Source: Clostridiales bacterium (GTDB taxonomy: Bacteria > Bacillota > Desulfitobacteriia > Desulfitobacteriales > Desulfitobacteriaceae). From it: DNA of 7,460 bases. Shown here in pieces: positions 1 through 6,339 of the stretch. Under the pieces are notes generated by a model. It saw only the letters and a program-made list of their open reading frames with translations. It had not been told where the DNA came from and ran no database searches. The DNA lies in the NCBI GenBank assembly GCA_027357125.1, contig DAHVVW010000095.1, positions 1-7,460 on the forward strand. The letters run 5' to 3'. Each line of letters opens with the position of its first letter. Position 1 is the stretch's first letter. The translations under genes were made by a program, and so were the position numbers.

Positions 1-30
1 AAAGAGAAACCTCCTAGGAGGTTTCTTTTT
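1..30 (+). terminator. Hairpin with T-tract, probable terminator of a gene left of the window
   Basis: Positions 5-26 are a perfect 22-base palindrome (AGAAACCTCC / GGAGGTTTCT around a central TA), extended by AAA/TTT pairing and ending in TTTTT at 26-30. A realistic hairpin has an 8-10 bp stem with a CCTAGG-containing loop followed by the T run, the usual form of a Firmicutes intrinsic terminator. The right arm contains a perfect AGGAGG (16-21), nine bases before a GTG at 31, so the hairpin could instead hide a ribosome site. The terminator reading is the simpler one. Confidence 0.65.
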
Positions 31-147
31 GTGGGGTCTTTTGAGGAAAATATTAGAGATAGTCTTAAGGACAGGTTGTATAAAAGGAAAGAGTTTGTTA
101 CGATAGATTTACTACGACAGTTTTACTACAAATGTTTGAATAAGTAA
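31..147 (+). CDS. Candidate small ORF, 38 codons, unrecognised
   Basis: A GTG at 31 lies nine bases after a perfect AGGAGG (16-21) and opens a frame of 38 codons ending in TAA at 145-147. The peptide starts MGSFEENIRDSLKDRLYK and is rich in charged residues (Lys, Arg, Glu, Asp) with hydrophobic spacing that could form an amphipathic helix. It ends in aromatic and lysine residues. I do not recognise it. The same frame is open to the window edge (codons 1-30 also lack a stop), so it could instead be the tail of a gene starting outside. Against both readings, the SD is buried in a terminator-like hairpin and several Arg codons are the AGA/AGG type. It ends 32 bases before the dnaA-like gene. A chance reading frame is at least as likely. 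Confidence 0.25.
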   Translation: MGSFEENIRDSLKDRLYKRKEFVTIDLLRQFYYKCLNK

Positions 148-179
148 TTTTTCCTTACTCCCGAGGAAGGAGATAAAAG

Positions 180-1226
180 TTGGACTGGTTTATCAGTGAC
201 TATAATTTGCTTGCCCACAGGGCTGTTGAATCATATAATTGGGCTGCCGCGCCCCAGACTCTGTTAATTTATGGACCTGCCGGGGTGGGCAAGACCAAAC
301 TCTTATCCTGGCTGGTCTCCAACATGAGAAAATCCGGCGTCCGGGTCAATTTCCTCAACGCTTTACATTTTTCACGCCAATTTTCCCAGGCAGTCCAGGA
401 AAAAAATTTATCTCCTTTGCGCTCCAAATGGCGCAGCAGTGAGCTTCTGCTCGTGGACGGGCTCGATTTATTACCTGGAAAATCAGCCAGTATTGAGGAA
501 CTGTATCATACATATGAACATCTAAGCCAGCGAGGGGGGAAAATGGTTTTCTCCCTGCGTGCTGATTCCCTTCACCTAGAATTCTTGGGTGCCCGGTTTG
601 CTTCCAGGCTTATGAGTGGAGTAGTTGTGGGCATTGATTATCCTAAGTCTTGGGAATTGGAGAGGTTTATTGAAATTGAAGTACGGCGTCTGCGATTGGC
701 GCTTGAGCGTGAGCTTATCCCTGCGTTAGCGCAGCACGTGAAAAATCCTAAAGAAGCTAAAGCAGAGCTTGAAAATTTTATCAGGTTTGCCTCAGCTAAG
801 GAAGATGCTCTTAGCTATCATTGCTTTTCCCAGTATTGGTGTGAACGTACTGCCAGAGAAGAAACTGCCTTGCATCCGGACAATATCGTTCGTTTCGTGG
901 CTGAGACGATGCAAGTGTCTATTCAGGAGATTAAGGGGAACAGTCGAAGGTCTAGTCTTAATGAAGCCCGGCAAATAGCGATCTATTTAATACGGACTTA
1001 TACCGACTTGTCGTATTCCCAGATCGGAGCATATTTTGGGCGCGGTCATACCGCCATGATAGAAGCCTGCCATAGATTAGAGAGTAAAACGAGTGAGGAC
1101 CCACAACTTGATTCAAAGGTTAAGAGGTTCCGCATGGTGCTTGAAGAAAGGGGAGGCTCAGCCATGCTCGATGGCATCCAAGATTTCCTTGGAGGTGGCC
1201 TGTTTCCCGGGAAACCTCGCGGATGA
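180..1226 (+). CDS. DnaA-family AAA+ protein lacking domains I-II (DnaA paralogue)
   Basis: This is a 348-aa ATP-binding, DNA-binding protein related to the replication initiator DnaA, which is normally about 440-470 aa. The N-terminal helicase-loading domain and linker are missing; residues 4-16 already align with the start of the AAA+ domain. Visible motifs: Walker A GPAGVGKT (32-39), Walker B LLLVDGLDLL (90-98), an Arg-finger-like SR (142-143) in the box VII equivalent, and a sensor-2 region NPKEAKAEL (189-197). Domain IV (about 234-322) has the DnaA helix-turn-helix with RQIAIYL (264-270) and IGAYFGRGHTAM (282-293). Unusual points: Gly94 replaces the second acidic residue of the DnaA 'DD' Walker B, Lys191 sits where sensor-2 Arg is expected, and the DNA-contact loop reads GHT instead of RDHT and is one residue shorter. 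A 20-odd residue Gly-rich tail follows domain IV. The TTG start has AAGGAG (167-172) seven bases upstream, and a TAA at 174-176 rules out extension. It is the first gene of a likely operon with pfkA and pgi. It is not the housekeeping dnaA. Hda-like or transcriptional roles are possible. Confidence 0.85.
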   Translation: MDWFISDYNLLAHRAVESYNWAAAPQTLLIYGPAGVGKTKLLSWLVSNMRKSGVRVNFLNALHFSRQFSQAVQEKNLSPLRSKWRSSELLLVDGLDLLPGKSASIEELYHTYEHLSQRGGKMVFSLRADSLHLEFLGARFASRLMSGVVVGIDYPKSWELERFIEIEVRRLRLALERELIPALAQHVKNPKEAKAELENFIRFASAKEDALSYHCFSQYWCERTAREETALHPDNIVRFVAETMQVSIQEIKGNSRRSSLNEARQIAIYLIRTYTDLSYSQIGAYFGRGHTAMIEACHRLESKTSEDPQLDSKVKRFRMVLEERGGSAMLDGIQDFLGGGLFPGKPRG

Positions 1227-1258
1227 CCTGCATAAAAGTGGGGAATAATTTTAGGACG

Positions 1259-1264
1259 AAGGAG
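1259..1264 (+). promoter_or_regulatory. Ribosome binding site deciding the pfkA start
   Basis: AAGGAG lies 11 bases before ATG 1276. An in-frame GTG at 1264 overlaps this SD and would have only a weak AGGA (1253-1256) of its own. It would add four residues (MIIN) not expected at the PfkA N-terminus. ATG 1276 is therefore preferred. Confidence 0.6.
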
Positions 1265-1275
1265 TGATAATTAAC

Positions 1276-2247
1276 ATGCCTGACACTCTTAAAAGTATTG
1301 CTGTTCTCACCAGTGGAGGGGATGCGCCGGGGATGAATGCTGCTATCCGCGCCGTTGTGCGTAAGGGGATTTATCATGACTTAAAAGTGTATGGGGTAAA
1401 ACGCGGCTTTGAAGGTTTAATCCACGGAGAATTCCGGGAGATGAATCTCGGCTCGGTCGCAGATATTGTGCACAGGGGTGGAACTGTGCTCATGACCGCC
1501 CGCTCCCCTGAGATGAAGACTCAAGAAGGGCAGCAAAAAGCAATTGAGCAACTAAGAATGCGCGGAATTGACGGGCTGATAGTTATTGGAGGAGACGGTT
1601 CTTTTCGGGGAGCTCAGGCTCTCTCCGCTCAAGGAATTAAAGTTGTAGGTGTTCCGGGCACGATTGACAATGATATTGCAGGGACAGACCTGACCATCGG
1701 GTTTGATACTGCGGTTAACACCGTGGTCGAAGCTGTGAGCAAGATTCGTGATACCGCTACCTCTCATGAACGTACATTTATCGTTGAAGTGATGGGAAGG
1801 GATTGTGGCAGTATTGCTCTACAAGCAGGCCTGGCCTGTGGGGCGGAGTCAATTTTAGTGCCTGAGATACCTTTTGATTTGGACGATATAATCACGAAAC
1901 TGCGCCGTGGACACAGACGCGGCAAGAATCACAGCATCATTTTGGTGGCTGAAGGTGCCGGCAGTGCATATAAATTGGGAGAAGACCTGCACACTAGATC
2001 TGGATTCGACACCCGGGTGACAATCCTGGGACATTTACAGCGGGGTGGCAATCCCAGCGCTCTGGACGGTGTATTGGCTTCAGGCATGGGGGGCAAGGCA
2101 GTGGAAATCCTGTTGGCTGGAGAGAGCGACATGATGACAGCGTATGTCAATCAAGAAGTTACAGGTGTACCTTTAAGCATAGCTTTCGGTCCCCGCCGAC
2201 CCTTTAACCGAGCTCTTTACGATTTAGCCGGAGAACTCGCTATTTAA
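1276..2247 (+). CDS. pfkA: ATP-dependent 6-phosphofructokinase
   Basis: PfkA converts fructose-6-phosphate and ATP to fructose-1,6-bisphosphate and ADP, the committed step of glycolysis, as a cytosolic homotetramer. From ATG 1276 it is 323 aa, close to the 319-320 aa of Bacillus enzymes, with near-collinear sequence throughout. Visible motifs: LTSGGDAPGMNAAIRAVVR (11-29), IGGDGS (104-109), catalytic PGTIDND (127-133, base Asp131), HERTFIVEVMGR (164-175, substrate Arg166 and Arg175), AEG (225-227), and GHLQRGG (252-258, His253 and Arg256 for the phosphosugar). Gly108 and Gly128, where PPi-dependent enzymes have Asp and Lys, mark it as ATP-using. Effector-site residues equivalent to Bacillus Arg21, Arg25, Asp59, Glu187, Arg211 and Lys213 are all present (Arg25, Arg29, Asp63, Glu191, Arg215, Lys217), so ADP activation and PEP inhibition are likely. 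It lies 49 bases after the dnaA-like gene and 61 before pgi with no terminator seen between, so co-transcription is probable. Confidence 0.97.
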   Translation: MPDTLKSIAVLTSGGDAPGMNAAIRAVVRKGIYHDLKVYGVKRGFEGLIHGEFREMNLGSVADIVHRGGTVLMTARSPEMKTQEGQQKAIEQLRMRGIDGLIVIGGDGSFRGAQALSAQGIKVVGVPGTIDNDIAGTDLTIGFDTAVNTVVEAVSKIRDTATSHERTFIVEVMGRDCGSIALQAGLACGAESILVPEIPFDLDDIITKLRRGHRRGKNHSIILVAEGAGSAYKLGEDLHTRSGFDTRVTILGHLQRGGNPSALDGVLASGMGGKAVEILLAGESDMMTAYVNQEVTGVPLSIAFGPRRPFNRALYDLAGELAI

Positions 2248-2308
2248 GTTCATACAACCAGTAGATACTATGTAGCGCACGGATTTTTAAGATTCAGGAG
2301 GCTTATCA

Positions 2309-3748
2309 ATGTACGGTCGAAGCTCTACAGAGAACTATCTGAGTTTGGATTATACCGGAATGATGCAGACCCAGCATAACCCCAAAGGGTTTACCCAAGA
2401 ATCCCTGGTACATTTACAGCCTCTGCTAAAACAAGCCCGTTCCGCTTTGCTAATCCAAAGGGAAGAAGGAAGGCTTGATTTTTCCAAACTCCTCCCTCGA
2501 ATGCAGTCGGAGCTCACGGGCATTATTGAATATGCGGACTGGGCTGCCCAGAACTTTGATAATTTTGTGGTTTTGGGTATCGGCGGCTCAGCTCTCGGAC
2601 CTATGGCGGTGCAGCAAGCCTTAAACCACTATTATTACAATGAGCTGCCTGCGGTAAAGCGCCATCACCGTCCGCGCCTTTACGTTCTCGATAATGTCGA
2701 TCCGGTCCGCTTGCGGGATTTGCTGGAAACGATCAACCTCAAACGTACACTGTTTAATATAATATCTAAATCTGGTAACACTTCGGAAACCATGGCTCAG
2801 TTTCTGATTGTGCGCGACCTCCTGCAACAGGAGTGTGAGGAGGAGTTTGCCGCTAATATTGTAGTTACTACAGATCCGGAAAAAGGAAACCTCCTGCCGC
2901 TGGCACTTAAGGAAAATTACCACCGTTTCGCCATCCCCCCCGGTATCGGCGGGCGCTTCTCAGAATTGACACCAGTAGGCCTGCTTCCGGCAGCGATGTG
3001 CGGAATTGATGTGAAGGCCTTCCTCCAAGGGGCTCTGGAAATGGATGCCTGGGTTCAGGAGGAACAAGGGCTGTTTGATAATCCGGCCCAGATTCGTGCG
3101 GCTTTAAGCTATTTATCCTGGCAGGACGGGAAAAATATCTCGGTATTTATGCCTTACTCAGATGCCCTTAAAACAATGGCAGACTGGTATGCCCAGCTTT
3201 GGGCGGAAAGTCTGGGCAAACGCTATAACCGCCAGGGTCAGGAAGTCAGGCTGGGCCAGACTCCGGTCAAGGCTCTGGGAGTGACTGACCAACACTCGCA
3301 GATTCAGCTCTATACTGAAGGTCCGGATGACAAAACCATTACCTTTGTGACTGTGGAAGAGTTTGCTGCTGACGTAAATATTCCGGCAGATCCGATAGCT
3401 CCACAAGACATTGCTTTTTTAGGTGGGCACACTTTAGGGGAGTTAATGCAGGCCGAACAGCAAGCTACGGAATACGCGCTTACCTTAGCCGGCCGGATGC
3501 ATCAGAAAATAATCTTGCCGAACGTAAATGCTCGCTTGCTTGGGCAGTTGCTTTTGCTCCTGGAATGGGAAACAGCATATATGGGAGAGCTCCTAAATAT
3601 TAACGCTTTTGATCAACCCGGAGTAGAAGAAGGCAAATTGGCAACATATGCCTTGATGGGGAAGAATGGATATGAACAAAAGAGAAAGGATATCCTGGCA
3701 GCAGGAGAGAAGCATTTTCATTTAAGCTATCCAAGGTTGGAGAATTAG
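2309..3748 (+). CDS. pgi: Glucose-6-phosphate isomerase
   Basis: Pgi interconverts glucose-6-phosphate and fructose-6-phosphate, supplying the substrate of the upstream PfkA. The protein has 479 residues, near the short bacterial forms (about 450 aa) rather than the 549-aa E. coli type. Both SIS sugar-isomerase halves are visible: GIGGSALGP (90-98) and the phosphate-binding KSGNTSET (154-161). The family signature IGGRFSELTPVG (213-224) carries Arg216. Further on are the catalytic Glu300 in AESLGK, the ring-opening His329 in TDQHSQ, and the second signature FDQPGVEEGK (434-443) with catalytic Lys443. All expected active-site residues are intact. The start ATG has AGGAGG (2296-2301) seven bases upstream. 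It is the last gene before the 3765-3805 hairpin and so probably ends the dnaA-like/pfkA/pgi operon. Confidence 0.96.
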   Translation: MYGRSSTENYLSLDYTGMMQTQHNPKGFTQESLVHLQPLLKQARSALLIQREEGRLDFSKLLPRMQSELTGIIEYADWAAQNFDNFVVLGIGGSALGPMAVQQALNHYYYNELPAVKRHHRPRLYVLDNVDPVRLRDLLETINLKRTLFNIISKSGNTSETMAQFLIVRDLLQQECEEEFAANIVVTTDPEKGNLLPLALKENYHRFAIPPGIGGRFSELTPVGLLPAAMCGIDVKAFLQGALEMDAWVQEEQGLFDNPAQIRAALSYLSWQDGKNISVFMPYSDALKTMADWYAQLWAESLGKRYNRQGQEVRLGQTPVKALGVTDQHSQIQLYTEGPDDKTITFVTVEEFAADVNIPADPIAPQDIAFLGGHTLGELMQAEQQATEYALTLAGRMHQKIILPNVNARLLGQLLLLLEWETAYMGELLNINAFDQPGVEEGKLATYALMGKNGYEQKRKDILAAGEKHFHLSYPRLEN

Positions 3749-3764
3749 GCTCCGGCGCTAGCAA

Positions 3765-3805
3765 GAAATACCTCGTATCACTGATAAAGTGGTACGAGGT
3801 ATTTC
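3765..3805 (+). terminator. Long hairpin after pgi, probable transcription terminator
   Basis: GAAATACCTCGTATCAC (3765-3781) pairs with GTGGTACGAGGTATTTC (3789-3805) over 17 bp with one G-U pair and a 7-base loop, TGATAAA. It starts 16 bases after the pgi stop. The sequence after the stem (ACTTATTAGTT) is only moderately T-rich, so this is not a textbook T-tract terminator. The position argues for termination or for 3'-end protection of the pgi message. Confidence 0.65.
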
Positions 3806-3848
3806 ACTTATTAGTTAACCCTTCAAAGTTTTAAAGGGAGGATTTTTC

Positions 3849-3881
3849 TTGTTTCTGGTCGAATTGAAACTGTTGAGGTGA
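3849..3881 (+). CDS. Possible 10-codon leader peptide ahead of the FtsA-like gene
   Basis: GGAGG (3837-3841, within AAAGGGAGG) lies exactly seven bases before a TTG that opens a 10-codon frame, MFLVELKLLR, ending in TGA at 3879-3881. The stop codon falls inside the SD (GAGGTGA, 3875-3881) of the FtsA-like gene, an arrangement suited to translational coupling. The strong SD has no other obvious start to serve, since the FtsA frame has no ATG/GTG/TTG at a suitable distance. The peptide is too short for codon evidence, so this rests on position alone. Confidence 0.35.
   Translation: MFLVELKLLR
3875..3881 (+). promoter_or_regulatory. Ribosome binding site deciding the FtsA-like start
   Basis: GAGGTGA matches the Firmicutes anti-SD over all seven bases and is five bases before GTG 3887. 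The alternative in-frame GTG at 3878 lies inside this SD and has no SD at a proper distance, so 3887 is the better start. Confidence 0.6.
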
Positions 3882-3886
3882 AGAAC

Positions 3887-5986
3887 GTGGAACCTTTGTT
3901 TGCTTTGGATATTGGTACGCGCACTGTTGTAGGTCTTCTGATGGAGAAAAATGGGGAAGGATATGAGATTTTAGCCAGCGCGCGCACGGAGCACAGGCAA
4001 CGGGCTATGTACGATGGACAAGTACACGATGTGGAAGAGGTGGCTCAGGCGGTACGCATCGTCAAAGCGGAGTTAGAGCAAAAATCCGGTTATGCGTTGA
4101 CGCGAGTTGCGGTTGCGGCTGCCGGGCGTGCTTTAAAAACAGAAGTTGCCTCAGCCCTTCGTCAGGAAACCTTGCCTGTACGCTGGGAAAAAGAACCTGT
4201 CTTGGCTTTAGAGATGGAAGCTGTGGAACACGCTTTGCGTCAAATATCTGCGACAGCCGACGAAGCATCCCTAAGCTATCACTGTGTCGGCTATAGTGTG
4301 ATTGAAAGATGGCTGGAAGGGCAAGAGATTGCCAGCCTCATCGGCCAGAGAGGTAGAGATGCTAAGGTATCGGTAATCGCCACTTTCTTACCCCGGGTGG
4401 TCATTGATGGCTTGGTAGCAGTGTTAGGTCGGGTGGGGCTGGAAATGGAAAGCCTTACTTTGGAGCCGATAGCCGCCGGGCAAGCGGCGATTCCGGCTAA
4501 TATGCGCCGTCTCAACTTGGCTTTGGTCGATATCGGCGCGGGTACGGCCGATATTGCGCTGACAAAGAATGGATCCTTTTTCGCGTACGGTATGGTGCCG
4601 ATGGCCGGAGATGAGATAACAGAGGGGATCTGCGGACATTATCTCCTTGACTTTCAAATCGGTGAGAAAATAAAGCGTGAACTCGCTCATAAAACGCAGT
4701 TATCTTTTAAAGATTTTTTTGGGACCAAAATTACCCTAGTTCAGGAAGAAATCCTAAATATTATCAGCCCGATAGTTAGGAAATTAGCCGAGCAAATTGC
4801 AGGCTCAATTTTGGACTTAAACCGTGGGGTACCCCAGGCAGTGATCCTCATCGGAGGGGGAAGTTTGACCCCGCTCCTGCCTCAGTTACTGGCGGAAAGG
4901 ATTGGTTTGCCGCCCGCACGGGTTGGGATTCAGGTGCGGGAAAGGATCTCAGGGGTCTTGGGAGAGAAGTGTCTGAAAGGGCCGGAAGGAATAACTCCGG
5001 TGGGCATCGGTATCTCGGCCCTGGAAGAGCAAGGACTTCACTATTATTCCGTCACAGTTAATGATGCTTTAGTGCCGATTTTTGAATTGCAGTTGGCTAC
5101 GGTAGCTGAGGCTTTGCTCGCTGCCGGAATCCAGCCCCGCTCATTTTTGGGACGCCCGGGGAGAGCGCTGACCTTTGAATTAAACGGAGAGATGAGGGTT
5201 GTGAAAGGCACCCTGGGGCAGGCGGCACAGTTGACAGTAAATGGGCGGAGCGCCAGGCTTGAGGAAATCATAAAACCTGGAGATGATGTGAGCTTTATTC
5301 CCGGAACTGACGGTGAAGACGCACGAACCAGGATTATAGATATCCTTACTTTTCCTGAGGGCAAAAAAATAAGCTGGAATGGGCAGGAAGAAGAGTTCCT
5401 ACCTTCAGTACTGGTGGATGGCAACAAGGCCGTGCCCCTAGATGAAATTACAGACGGGAGCAAGTTAACATATCAGGAGAATGAGGACTTAGAAGATCTC
5501 CTTCAACACAAAGGGCTTGCTCTTGGACCGGCTCAGTCCCTGACCATCAAAGTGAACGGGCAGAGCAGAACGCTAACCCCTATGCGGGAAATCAAGGTTA
5601 ATGGCGAAATTGTTCATGAAAACTGCGGGCTTAAAAGCGGAGACAGAATTGAGGTAATAGAAAAGCCCATTCCTGTAAAGGAAGCGGGCTTACAAGCGGT
5701 TCCGTTGATTTTCCAAGTTAACGGTCAGGAGGTTGTTTATCCCCCACAAGGGTTTGATGTGCGCTGGCGGGGGCGGGAGGTTTCCTGGGAGGAGGCAATA
5801 GTGGACGGCATGGATTTAAGAGTGGAAGGGTTCAAAACAATGCCTATTTTATCTGAACTATTGCCTTATGTAACGATTCCGGATCATGTGCCTGCCACTA
5901 GGCTCGTATTAACGGTGAACGGGCAGGAAGCTGAGTTTACAACGAAGCTGCATCCCGGGGACAGGGTAACCGTCTCCTGGAGTTAG
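3887..5986 (+). CDS. FtsA/PilM-type actin-fold ATPase with long beta-repeat C-terminus
   Basis: From GTG 3887 the protein has 699 aa, far longer than FtsA (about 420) or PilM (about 350). The N-terminal 380 residues follow the FtsA plan: phosphate-1 loop ALDIGTRT (6-13), an SHS2/1C-type region (about 85-200), phosphate-2 VDIGAGTAD (214-222), adenosine motif LIGGGSLTPLL (321-331) and a closing TPVGIGISAL (370-379). ATP binding is therefore well supported. Residues about 385-699 are not part of FtsA. They are beta-rich and repeat short units with VNG (451-453, 556-558, 571-573, 611-613, 677-679) and P/SGD (464-466, 584-586, 690-692), resembling ThiS/MoaD-like beta-grasp modules by eye. There is no C-terminal amphipathic membrane helix, no ftsZ next door and no pilN/pilO, so neither a classical divisome nor a pilus role is shown. 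The function is probably scaffolding in envelope or division, by inference. The product may be annotated 'cell division protein FtsA'. Its stop overlaps the convergent DUF1634 stop. Confidence 0.85.
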   Translation: MEPLFALDIGTRTVVGLLMEKNGEGYEILASARTEHRQRAMYDGQVHDVEEVAQAVRIVKAELEQKSGYALTRVAVAAAGRALKTEVASALRQETLPVRWEKEPVLALEMEAVEHALRQISATADEASLSYHCVGYSVIERWLEGQEIASLIGQRGRDAKVSVIATFLPRVVIDGLVAVLGRVGLEMESLTLEPIAAGQAAIPANMRRLNLALVDIGAGTADIALTKNGSFFAYGMVPMAGDEITEGICGHYLLDFQIGEKIKRELAHKTQLSFKDFFGTKITLVQEEILNIISPIVRKLAEQIAGSILDLNRGVPQAVILIGGGSLTPLLPQLLAERIGLPPARVGIQVRERISGVLGEKCLKGPEGITPVGIGISALEEQGLHYYSVTVNDALVPIFELQLATVAEALLAAGIQPRSFLGRPGRALTFELNGEMRVVKGTLGQAAQLTVNGRSARLEEIIKPGDDVSFIPGTDGEDARTRIIDILTFPEGKKISWNGQEEEFLPSVLVDGNKAVPLDEITDGSKLTYQENEDLEDLLQHKGLALGPAQSLTIKVNGQSRTLTPMREIKVNGEIVHENCGLKSGDRIEVIEKPIPVKEAGLQAVPLIFQVNGQEVVYPPQGFDVRWRGREVSWEEAIVDGMDLRVEGFKTMPILSELLPYVTIPDHVPATRLVLTVNGQEAEFTTKLHPGDRVTVSWS

Positions 5987-6339
5987 ATCGCTTTACCGAG
6001 CGCAAGGCTGAAAATCAGTATAATAAAAACCAGGAATGTAAGCACTGCGTAGAGGTAGTCCCTTTCTTTAAGGAAAATGACAGTAGAAGCAGCAACCCTG
6101 AAAATTGGGGTGGCTATCAGGAGCAAAAGGCCAAAGCTCATGATAGCTGCGGGCTTAAGTCTTATTAGGCCTTCCCACACACCGGTAACTGTGTAGGGAA
6201 AAGTGCGGGCAGGGTAGCCTGAACCATAAATAAAGTAGAGAATAAGGCCAAAGCCTATAAAAGAGGCTGATAGATAAATCCCAAAGCGGAGACTTGAGCT
6301 GATGAAAAGCTCGGGATCAAAGCTTTCTTTTTTGGACAT
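5983..6339 (-). CDS. DUF1634 family membrane protein
   Basis: A 118-aa integral membrane protein with three hydrophobic segments (about 17-38, 64-86 and 96-115). The sequence LLLLIATPIFRVAAS (71-85), followed by FLKERDYLYAVLTFLVF (89-105), is the hallmark of DUF1634. Genes of this family usually sit next to TauE/SafE-type transporters, as here. A role as an accessory subunit of the transporter is inferred from context; the biochemical function is unknown. The ATG directly follows the TAA of the upstream TSUP gene with zero gap. Its only SD-like sequence is a weak GGGTGG in the end of that gene, so translation is probably coupled. The TAA stop shares 4 bases (TTAG on the plus strand) with the stop of the FtsA-like gene, leaving no room for a dedicated terminator. 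Confidence 0.9.
   Translation of the reverse strand: MSKKESFDPELFISSSLRFGIYLSASFIGFGLILYFIYGSGYPARTFPYTVTGVWEGLIRLKPAAIMSFGLLLLIATPIFRVAASTVIFLKERDYLYAVLTFLVFIILIFSLALGKAI

Noticed and set aside
41..100. Promoter for the dnaA-like gene (TTGAGG at 41, TATAAA at 79)
   Set aside because: The spacing between these boxes is 32 bases, and no other pair with 16-18 bases looked convincing.
108..129. Direct repeat TTTACTAC at 108-115 and 122-129, considered as regulator or initiator binding sites
   Set aside because: Only eight bases repeated twice in AT-rich DNA, and they do not resemble the DnaA box TTATCCACA.
1..180. Replication origin or DnaA-box cluster near the dnaA-like gene
   Set aside because: By-eye reading found no TTATCCACA or near match in the upstream region or intergenic gaps, and no dnaN follows.
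1264..1275. Upstream GTG start for pfkA (adds MIIN)
   Set aside because: The GTG overlaps the best SD (1259-1264), and the PfkA family N-terminus fits the ATG at 1276.
1276..2247. PPi-dependent phosphofructokinase
   Set aside because: Gly108 and Gly128 are present where PPi enzymes have Asp and Lys.
3878..3886. GTG 3878 as the FtsA-like start
   Set aside because: It sits inside the SD GAGGTGA and has no SD of its own at normal distance. GTG 3887 is correctly spaced.
5044..5463. 139-codon minus-strand reading frame inside the FtsA-like gene
   Set aside because: It is antisense to a clear coding frame, and its low-complexity Ser/Pro-rich translation is typical of a shadow frame.
3887..5986. 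Housekeeping divisome ftsA or pilus pilM
   Set aside because: No ftsQ/ftsZ or pilN/pilO neighbours, no C-terminal amphipathic helix, and a large extra C-terminal region.
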